In this document: positions 55,955 through 64,000 of the stretch, piece by piece
Numbering within the stretch: position 1 is the stretch's first letter
How the letters are laid out: each line of letters begins with the position of its first letter
Assembly: GCA_030063045.1 (NCBI GenBank)
Contig: JAQSEB010000160.1
Span: forward strand, 1 to 64,000
Origin: Pratylenchus scribneri
Lineage: Eukaryota > Nematoda > Chromadorea > Rhabditida > Pratylenchidae
DNA: 64,000 bases
Reading direction: 5' to 3'
Translations under genes and position numbers: made by a program
Notes under the pieces: model-generated
The model's database searches: none
What the model saw: only the letters and a program-made list of their open reading frames with translations
Told to the model about the DNA's origin: nothing

Positions 55955-58900
55955 ATTTATTCATCTTTTCTCATCTTCCCAATCATCCCTATTCATCTTC
56001 ACTTTCATCTCTTCTCATCTTCATACTTTTTCATCTTCACATTCTTCTCTACCCATGCATTCCTTTTCATCTTCCTTTTCATCTTTAATTTCATCTCTTC
56101 TCATCTTCCCATTCATCCCTCCCTATTTATCTTCCTTTTCATCTCTTTCCATCTTCACTTTCATCTCTTCTCATCTTCCCATTCATTCCTATTTATCTTT
56201 CTTTTCATCCCTTTTCATCTTCACTCTCATATCTTCTCATCTTCCCATTCATCCCTTTTCATCTTCACTTTCATATCTTCTCATCTTCCCAGTCATCCCT
56301 TTTCATCTTTAATTTCATCTCTTCTCATCTTCCCAGTCATCCCTTTTCATCTTCCTTTTCTTCTTTAATTTCATCTCTTCTCATCTTCCCAGTCATCCCT
56401 TTTCATCTTCCTTTTCTTCTTTAATTTCATCTCTTCTCATCTTCCCATTCATCCCTATTCATCTTCCTTTTCATCCCTTTTCATCTTCACTTTCATCTCT
56501 TCTCATCTTCCCATTCATTCCTATTTATCTTCCTTTTCATCCCTTTTCATCTTTAATTTCATCTCTTCTCATCTTCCCATTCATCCCTTTTCATCTTCAC
56601 TTTCATATCTTCTCATCTTCCCAGTCATCCCTTTTCATCTTCCTTTTCATCTTTAATTTCATCTCTTCTCATCTTCCCAGTCATCCCTTTTCATCTTCCT
56701 TTTCATCTTTAATTTCATCTCTTCTCATCTTCCCATTCATCCCTTTTCATCTTTAATTTCATCTCTTCTCATCTTCCCATTCATCCCTTTTCATCTTCAC
56801 TTTCATATCTTCTCATCTTCCCAGTCATCCCTTTTCATCTTCCTTTTCTTCTTTTCATCTCTTCTCATCTTCCCAGTCATCCCTTTTCATCTTCCTTTTC
56901 ATCTTTAATTTCATCTCTTCTCATCTTTCCAGTCATCCCTTTTCATCTTCCTTTTCATCTTTAATTTCATCTCTTCTCATCTTCCCATTCATCCCTTTTC
57001 ATCTTTAATTTCATCTCTTCTCATCTTCCCAGTCATCCCTTTTCATCTTCCTTTTCATCTTTAATTTCATCTCTTCTCATCTTCCCATTCATCCCTTTTC
57101 ATCTTCCTTTTCATCTTTAATTTCATCTCTTCTCATCTTCCCATTCATCCCTTTTCATCTTTAATTTCATCTCTTCTCATCTTCCCATTCATCCCTTTTC
57201 ATCTTCACTTTCATATCTTCTCATCTTCCCAGTCATCCCTTTTCATCTTCCTTTTCTTCTTTTCATCTCTTCTCATCTTCCCAGTCATCCCTTTTCATCT
57301 TCCTTTTCATCTTTAATTTCATCTCTTCTCATCTTCCCAGTCATCCCTTTTCATCTTCCTTTTCATCTTTAATTTCATCTCTTCTCATCTTCCCAGTCAT
57401 CCCTTTTCATCTTCCTTTTCATCTTTAATTTCATCTCTTCTCATCTTCCCATTCATCCCTTTTCATCTTTAATTTCATCTCTTCTCATCTTCCCAGTCAT
57501 CCCTTTTCATCTTCCTTTTCATCTTTAATTTCATCTCTTCTCATCTTCCCATTCATCCCTTTTCATCTTTAATTTCATCTCTTCTCATCTTCCCATTCAT
57601 CCCTTTTCATCTTTAATTTCATCTCTTCTCATCTTCCCATTCATCCCTTTTCATCTTCACTTTCATATCTTCTCATCTTCCCAGTCATCCCTTTTCATCT
57701 TCCTTTTCATCTTTAATTTCATCTCTTCTCATCTTCCCATTCATCCCTATTCATCTTCCTTTTCATCCCTTTTCATCTTCACTTTCATCTCTTCTCATTT
57801 TCCCATTCATCCCTTTTCATCTTTAATTTCATCTCTTCTCATCTTCCCATTCATCCCTTTTCATCTTCACTTTCATATCTTCTCATCTTCCCAGTCATCC
57901 CTTTTCATCTTCCTTTTCATCTTTAATTTCATCTCTTCTCATCTTCCCAGTCATCCCTTTTCATCTTCCTTTTCATCTTTAATTTCATCTCTTCTCATCT
58001 TCCTTTTCATCCCTTTTCATCTTCACTTTCATCTCTTCTCATTTTCCCATTCATCCCTTTTCATCTTTAATTTCATCTCTTCTCATCTTCCCATTCATCC
58101 CTTTTCATCTTCACTTTCATATCTTCTCATCTTCCCAGTCATCCCTTTTCATCTTCCTTTTCATCTTTAATTTCATCTCTTCTCATCTTCCCATTCATCC
58201 CTTTTCATCTTCCTTTTCATCTTTAATTTCATCTCTTCTCATCTTCCCAGTCATCCCTTTTCATCTTCCTTTTCATCTTTAATTTCATCTCTTCTCATCT
58301 TCCCAGTCATCCCTTTTCATCTTCCTTTTCATCTTTAATTTCATCTCTTCTCATCTTCCCATTCATCCCTTTTCATCTTTAATTTCATCTCTTCTCATCT
58401 TCCCATTCATCCCTTTTCATCTTCCTTTTCATCTTTAATTTCATCTCTTCTCATCTTCCCAGTCATCCCTTTTCATCTTCCTTTTCTTCTTTTCATCTCT
58501 TCTCATCTTCCCAGTCATCCCTTTTCATCTTCCTTTTCATCTTTAATTTCATCTCTTCTCATCTTCCCAGTCATCCCTTTTCATCTTCCTTTTCATCTTT
58601 AATTTCATCTCTTCTCATCTTCCCAGTCATCCCTTTTCATCTTCCTTTTCATCTTTAATTTCATCTCTTCTCATCTTCCCATTCATCCCTTTTCATCTTT
58701 AATTTCATCTCTTCTCATCTTCCCAGTCATCCCTTTTCATCTTCCTTTTCATCTTTAATTTCATCTCTTCTCATCTTCCCATTCATCCCTTTTCATCTTT
58801 AATTTCATCTCTTCTCATCTTCCCATTCATCCCTTTTCATCTTCCTTTTCATCTTTAATTTCATCTCTTCTCATCTTCCCAGTCATCCCTTTTCATCTTC

Positions 58901-59740
58901 CTTTTCTTCTTTTCATCTCTTCTCATCTTCCCAGTCATCCCTTTTCATCTTCCTTTTCATCTTTAATTTCATCTCTTCTCATCTTCCCAGTCATCCCTTT
59001 TCATCTTCCTTTTCATCTTTAATTTCATCTCTTCTCATCTTCCCAGTCATCCCTTTTCATCTTCCTTTTCATCTTTAATTTCATCTCTTCTCATCTTCCC
59101 ATTCATCCCTTTTCATCTTTAATTTCATCTCTTCTCATCTTCCCAGTCATCCCTTTTCATCTTCCTTTTCATCTTTAATTTCATCTCTTCTCATCTTCCC
59201 ATTCATCCCTTTTCATCTTTAATTTCATCTCTTCTCATCTTCCCATTCATCCCTTTTCATCTTTAATTTCATCTCTTCTCATCTTCCCATTCATCCCTTT
59301 TCATCTTCACTTTCATATCTTCTCATCTTCCCAGTCATCCCTTTTCATCTTCCTTTTCATCTTTAATTTCATCTCTTCTCATCTTCCCATTCATCCCTAT
59401 TCATCTTCCTTTTCATCCCTTTTCATCTTCACTTTCATCTCTTCTCATTTTCCCATTCATCCCTATTCATCTTCCTATTCGACCCTTTTCATTTTCTCAT
59501 TCATCTCTTTTTTTTCTTCACATTAATCTCTTCTCATCTTCGATCTTCACATGCAACCCTATTAATTTTATTGGCTCTTCTCATCTTCCCATTCATCTCT
59601 TTTCATCTTCATGTTCATCTCTTCTTATCTCCCCATTCCTCATATTCACATTAATCTCCTTTGCATTCATCTCTTCTCAACTTCAAATTAACCCCTTTTC
59701 ATCTTCAAGTTCATCACTTCCTATTCTTTTAAATCTCTTT
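55955..59740. repeat. Pyrimidine-rich TCATC satellite array, ~3.8 kb
   Basis: Nearly all C/T plus regular A, built of ~13-16-bp words such as TTTCATCTCTTCTCATCTTC, CCATTCATCCC, CCAGTCATCCC and TTTTCATCTTTAATTTCATC. These combine into higher-order units of roughly 44 and 57 bp whose order is shuffled along the array; some multi-unit blocks (for example around 58460-59100) repeat as a whole. Edges (55955-56060, 59480-59740) are more degenerate. ORFs inside (55861-56368 +) are reading artefacts (SSHLP/HLFSSS). Confidence 0.95.
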
Positions 59741-59744
59741 ATTT

Positions 59745-60130
59745 TTCTAATTTTATGTTTTTGATTCTTCGAACAATTGTGTTTTTGTTTCTCCAAAGAT
59801 TTTGTATTTTTGTTTCTCCAAACATTCTAATTGTTCATAAACATTTTTTTGTTTACCCAACATTTTATGTTATTGTATTCATTAAAACATTTTTTCCCAA
59901 ATTTTTATGTTTATGTTTTCCCAACATTTTATTTAGTTTCTCCAAACAATTTAGTTTTTTTTCATAAATATTTTGTTTTATTTTCCCAACATTTTGTGTT
60001 TCCTAAATTTTTTTATATTTTCGTTTTCCCAACATTTTGTGTTTTCTTTTGCTAAACATTTTGTGTTGTGTTTTCCCAACATTTTGTGCTGTGTTTTTCC
60101 AACATTTTGTGTTTTTGTCTTTTTTATTTT
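59745..60130. repeat. Degenerate CCCAACATTTTGTGTT repeat
   Basis: T-rich stretch in which TTTTCCCAACATTTTGTGTT and TTTCTCCAAACATTTTG variants recur irregularly about a dozen times, cleanest at 60020-60112. The overlapping Phe-rich plus ORFs are artefacts. Confidence 0.75.
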
Positions 60131-60391
60131 CTAACAAACATCGTAATAATCTTTTGTTTTTTTTGCTTATGCTTATGAGATTTATTTGCTTATTTTTTAT
60201 TCTAACATTTATTTTAATTTATTTGGATATTTTGTCATTTATTTTAGGATATTTTGTCATTTTTAGTGTGACAGAACTGACTTATTATATTTGATAAAAA
60301 ATTTGCTACTTGATAAATAGATCAAATATATTTTTAATGAAAAAATTAATAGATAGTTATAATAAACATTTAGACTAAACTAAACAATATA

Positions 60392-60634
60392 ATGTTTCTT
60401 CCAATTGAAAGTAAAGTGAAACGGCCTATAATAGATAATACAAAAAATTCGGAAGATAAATGTGAAGATGATGAAGATAAAGAGGAAGAAATCAATGAGG
60501 ATGAGAAAAGGCAGGATAATGATGACAATGACAGTGATGAAGCAGAGGAAGAGGAGGATGATGATGATGACGAAGAAGATGGCGGCATGTCGGTCCAGGA
60601 ATTGATTGCACTTCGCAAAAGTTTGTTTCAATAA
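60392..60634 (+). CDS. Small acidic protein, hypothetical
   Basis: A complete 80-codon ORF from ATG to TAA: MFLPIESKVKRPIIDN, a long Asp/Glu tract, then GGMSVQELIALRKSLF. The non-repetitive ends flanking the acid tract look more like protein than random AT-rich DNA. No domain is recognised. The facing minus ORFs are Ser- or Ile-rich mirrors of the acidic tract. It lies 210 bp upstream of the RRP36-like gene on the same strand and could be a separate small gene or an upstream exon; no in-phase splice link was found. Confidence 0.45.
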   Translation: MFLPIESKVKRPIIDNTKNSEDKCEDDEDKEEEINEDEKRQDNDDNDSDEAEEEEDDDDDEEDGGMSVQELIALRKSLFQ

Positions 60635-60844
60635 TTGATGATTTAGTTAGTTATATTAGGATTAATTAGACATAGATCATAGACAGGGTTGTTGTTTAAG
60701 ATTTAGAATAAGATTCGATTTGAAACCGGCACATTTATACAAAAAAATAATTGTTAGCGTTGATTTGCATTTTTTTTTAAAAAAAATATGGAGCTATGGG
60801 TTAGAATTTAAAAATAATTCTTTTAATATTCAAAATTTATAGAA

Positions 60845-61835
60845 ATGTCAACTCTTCCCCTGGCTAAATTAGCAGAATTAAAGGCTCAACTTGGTTCAAA
60901 TCTCTTCAACAAAGCTCTTTACGGCGAGTCATCTTCGGCTTTAAAGGAAAAAACAATTCAATCTTCATCAAATCAGAGAAATATAGCGAAAATTGCAACA
61001 ACAAAAAACGCAAAGGTTTTATTTTTAACTAATCATCACAACAATATATTATTTTTCCAGCGTCCTAGAGAAGAATCATCCAAACGGCCAGCACCAAAAC
61101 TTCGTTGTATTAAGGGGGTGATGGACAAATTGAAAACAAAAAATAGTCGTTGGGATCCGAGATTTTCAGCTGAATCTGGTTAATCTCATTATTAATTAAA
61201 AAATTTTTATTAATAAATTACATAAAAAATGCAGGCGAGTTCGATGAGGTCGCTTTCCATAGAGATTATGCATTTTTGGATGACTTGCGGCAACGGGACA
61301 TTCGAGTAAGTTTATGATGGTAAAAATGTTAAACAGAAAATCGTCTCTTAAAATTTAAGTTTGATAGTTTATATAAGGCGTATAAAATTGTTTAAATTAA
61401 TTTCCTTCCTTAAAAATTAAGGAATTACAAAAAGCACTCAAAAAGGCCAAGCGTGAGCAAAATATAGCAGCAGCTGAACGAATTCGTCTCAACTTACGCC
61501 GACTTCAAAATCAGCAAAAGGTTTTGTTTTATTTATTAATTAATTTCATAAAAATAGTAAATCTAAAGCTAAAATTTTAATTGTTTCTTTCTTTTTCAAG
61601 TCCGCCGATGACCAACGATTAATCGAAGAAATCCGATCAGAATTGCGCCAGTCCAATATTGAACGAATGAACCGTGGACAACCAGCAATTTATCTCAACA
61701 ATTGTAAGTGGCTTTTGCAAATTTTATTTTAATAAATTTTATTTTTTAGATGAATTAAAACAACGACTATTGGACAGGAAAAGGCAAATTGGTAATAATG
61801 AAACAAGTGGAATGGAAGAAAAGAGATACAAATGA
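60845..61835 (+). CDS. RRP36: rRNA-processing protein RRP36-like
   Basis: Six exons: 60845-61015, 61061-61178, 61235-61305, 61422-61520, 61601-61703, 61750-61835; in phase, 215 residues. Family hallmarks in order: RPREESSKRPAPKLR near residue 58, a basic stretch, RWDPRFSAESGEFDEVAFHR, YAFLDDLRQRDIRELQKAL, and a long Lys/Arg/Gln helix. RRP36 acts in the nucleolus in early 18S pre-rRNA cleavage as part of the small-subunit processome (known in yeast and human; inferred here). Human RRP36 is about 259 aa, so this is slightly short at the N-terminus. All introns are GT-AG. No damage seen. Confidence 0.93.
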
Positions 61836-62710
61836 AAAGCAGAATAAGAATACATAACATAGCATTAAAGAATTAATTATATTTTGTTGAATCTTGAATT
61901 GTGGTAGTTGCCACAGTTGTTCAAAATTAATAAAAGCATTTTTAATTATTTTGATTTGATTAATTTTCAATCGTTAAAACACCCAATTACTGCTTTTTGT
62001 GCTGCATGAGAATGTTATATTCCCTGTTTTCAAAACAATTCCACAATATTAGCCTTATTCTTTTTTACGCACTTATATTCTAATTTCTACCAATGATTTA
62101 GTCGCCGATAACCCACCCACCACTACTCAGCTACTCACTCAAATTCCCATCTCGTTTATTCATTTCCACATGCTCAAATCAATAATTTTAATTAACGTTT
62201 TTGCTTTTAACACATCCATTGAAAAGAATTTTCTTCTTTTCCTCATTCAAAAATACCATCCAACTTGATCTCATTTCTCCTCCACCCTTCCCCTACCTTT
62301 AACTTTACTCATTTTTAAATTTTCGTTATTTCATAAAGTATCGGCACCTTTTTACATTATTCCTTCCAAATCAATCAATCATTCACATTCAAAAAAGACA
62401 GCCAACAAAATAAAAATGCAAGCAATTAGCGAAAAGAGGATGATTTTGTCTTTCTTTTTCTTCATTCATATTCACCCAAAGAAAAATTTCTGCCAAATGT
62501 TTTAAAAAATTTAAGCTGTACTAAAATTCTAAAAAATCATTTTTTCGTCATATTCACCCTCCCGCTATTCTATTTTTATTTATCAATTCAAATTAGATCT
62601 TAAATCGAGTTTGCTCGTGATTTAATTTAACTTCAATTTTTATATTAATAAGTTTGAATTTCGATAAATCACATTATTAAAAATATTCTAAAAGATTGAT
62701 TATTAAAAAA
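61836..62710. other. Intergenic, no gene seen
   Basis: AT-rich 3' flank of the RRP36-like gene; no supported ORF or repeat until the hairpin at 62711. Confidence 0.4.
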
Positions 62711-62749
62711 CAAGCGTTCGTGAGCCGCTGCGCGGCTCACGAACGCTTG
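62711..62749. repeat. Perfect 18-bp-arm hairpin, copy 2
   Basis: Same arms as at 55713-55751 (CAAGCGTTCGTGAGCCGC and complement) but loop TGC instead of TTC. While the following AT-rich sequence has diverged, the arms have not changed. Confidence 0.95.
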
Positions 62750-63008
62750 ATAAATTTTTTAATTAAAAATAATATATTGGAAATGTTATAATTGAATAAA
62801 AACAAAATTCATTAACATGATTAAAAAGTATCCGCCTATTTTTAAATAAGCTTTGATTACAATACATATGAAAATTCTAAGCATCATTCATATTCACTCT
62901 TTTATTACCCTTCATTCACCTCTTCTAAATTTTTTGATCATAATCATTCCGAGAATTTTAACAATGCCCTTTCCCTCTTATTTCATCATGATATTCTATA
63001 TGTTTCGC
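62750..63008. repeat. Diverged duplicate of the sequence after hairpin 1
   Basis: Colinear with 55752-55952: shared landmarks are CGCTTGATAAA, GATTAAAAAGT.TATCCG, CCGAGAATTTTAACA and ATATTCTATATGTTTCGCT. Together with the hairpin and the satellite this is a duplicated module. Confidence 0.88.
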
Positions 63009-63009
63009 T

Positions 63010-63639
63010 TAAACCAGTGGGGCAGAGCCCCACTGGTTTAAGGCATGCTTCCGTTGCGAAAAAAGCGCGGGGCGCTTTAAGGTACCCCAGTAGGTTTTTT
63101 TATTTAAGTTTTTGACGGCTCGCTTCGCTCGCTTGGTATTTTTGAATTTTTTAAACCGGTTTAAGCTTATATCTCGAAACCGTTTTGGTTTCACAACTCG
63201 CGCAATAAACCATTTTATTCGTCTCGTCAAGCTCTACAACTTTGCTTTTTATCGCGCAGCTCTATCTCAACTCGCAAAAAAGTTATTCAAGAATATCTGA
63301 CTCGCGCACCTGACTTGGCCACACGTTGCCATTTTTCCAGCCTCCCCTGGCCATGTTAGACCCCCCGACCCATATATCAAAATGTAGCTACCACTATGTA
63401 GATTTATCTTCACCGAGCCGATTTTTGATTTAGGCCTTTTAAAAAAAGTTTTACCTGGACAAACCGGTTTTTAAACCGGTTTAAACCCTTTCTTGAACCC
63501 AAAATGAAAAACGCGTATTTTTCCTGGATGCGCACTAAAAAGTTGCCCCTAGAATGTGCAAATCCCAAATCGAAAAAAACCCTTTAAAAAAAGTTCCAAG
63601 TTTTTGAATGAAAAATTGAAAAGCATCTTTCTAGTATAT
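63010..63639. mobile_element. 630-bp insertion within the duplicated module
   Basis: Copy 1 reads ATGTTTCGCTCAATTTATTC without interruption (55942-55961); copy 2 has ATGTTTCGCT, then ~630 bp, then AATTTATTCATC at 63640. The insert opens with a perfect 15-bp-arm hairpin (63009-63023/63027-63041, TTAAACCAGTGGGGC) and contains AAACCGG..CCGGTTT palindromes and GGCTCGCTTCGCTCGC. I see no terminal inverted repeat or transposase, so the class is unknown; minus ORF 63009-63230 is unsupported. Confidence 0.75.
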
Positions 63640-64000
63640 AATTTATTCATCTTCCTATTCATCTCTTCTCATCTTCCCATCATCCTTTGTCACACATTTA
63701 TCTCTTCTCATATTCATTTTCATCCCTTTTCATCTTCACATTTATCTTTTCTCAACTTCCCATTCATCCCTTTTCATCTTCAATTCATCTTTTCTCAACT
63801 TCCCATTCATCCCTTTTCATCTTCAATTCATCTTTTCTCAACTTCCCATTCATCCCTTTTCATCTTCAATTCATCTTTTCTCAACTTCCCATTCATCCTT
63901 TTTCATCACTCCATTCACCCCTTTTCATTCTTCCAATCATCTCTTCTCATCTTCCAGTTCATCCCTTCTCATATTAACATTCATCCCTTCTCATATTCCT
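63640..64000. repeat. Pyrimidine-rich TCATC satellite, second array, runs off the window
   Basis: Same words as the 56-59.7 kb array (TCATCTTCCCATTCATCCC), with a cleaner ~52-bp unit at 63740-63900 (CAACTTCCCATTCATCCCTT, TTCATCTTCAATTCATCTTT). It reaches the window edge, so its full length is unknown. Confidence 0.93.

Noticed and set aside
55861..56368. Phe/Ser/His-rich plus ORFs in the satellite
   Set aside because: They are frames of the TCATC satellite and their openness follows from the absence of G.
55955..59740. CRISPR-like array
   Set aside because: There are no constant repeats separated by unique spacers; all words are variants of one satellite.
55713..62749. Helitron 3' end (hairpin near a CTRR end)
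   Set aside because: No CTAG/CTRR directly follows either hairpin and no TC-type 5' end or Rep/helicase was found.

Overview
The window looks like the left end of a chromosome or large contig from a nematode, most likely a plant-parasitic tylenchid of the root-knot type. It is AT-rich, with compact multi-exon genes, mostly 40-60 nt introns with TTTTCAG/TTTTAG-type acceptors, several GC-AG introns, nematode-type protein families (Shaw channel, CHK-kinase-like), and telomere-type CCCTAA DNA reading inward from base 1. The genus is an inference. No tRNA, rRNA or bacterial-type feature was recognised.

Layout. 1-14892: about 21.4 near-identical copies of a ~695-bp unit, each opening with a degenerate CCCTAA/CCCTAG tract, followed by decayed relatives of the unit to about 15.56 kb. 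15.6-17.5 kb: AT-rich, no gene seen. 17.5-17.9 kb (-): exons of an immunoglobulin-domain gene. 18313-21193: a full-length hAT DNA transposon with perfect 8-bp target duplications and an eight-exon transposase. 21.2-27.7 kb (-): a Shaw-type voltage-gated potassium channel gene whose likely last exon ends 12 bp from the transposon. 27.7-35.2 kb: gene-poor and rich in small inverted-repeat elements. 35.2-38.3 kb (-): SUCO/SLP1-like SUN-domain protein. 40.0-42.0 kb (-): NADAR-like protein with coiled coil and RG-rich tail. 42.5-44.7 kb (-): ceramide synthase. 45.3-48.2 kb (+): FRMD8-like FERM protein. 49.2-51.2 kb (+): adenosine kinase. 53.0-55.4 kb (+): CHK-kinase-like gene that seems broken. 55.7-60.1 kb: hairpin plus pyrimidine-rich satellite. 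60.4 kb (+): small acidic ORF. 60.8-61.8 kb (+): RRP36-like ribosome-biogenesis protein. 62.7-64.0 kb: second copy of the hairpin/satellite module with a 630-bp insertion.

The genes are ordinary, unlinked housekeeping or neuronal genes; I see no operon-like functional cluster. The notable content is repetitive: a long-unit telomere-like satellite, at least seven families of inverted-repeat elements (two with perfect 8-bp duplications, four candidates flanked by TA), CCCTAA tracts carried inside one such element, and two introns whose only sensible 3' boundary is CG instead of AG. Exon models were assembled by hand from reading frame, phase and splice motifs; every junction quoted was checked for phase, but no homology search could be run.
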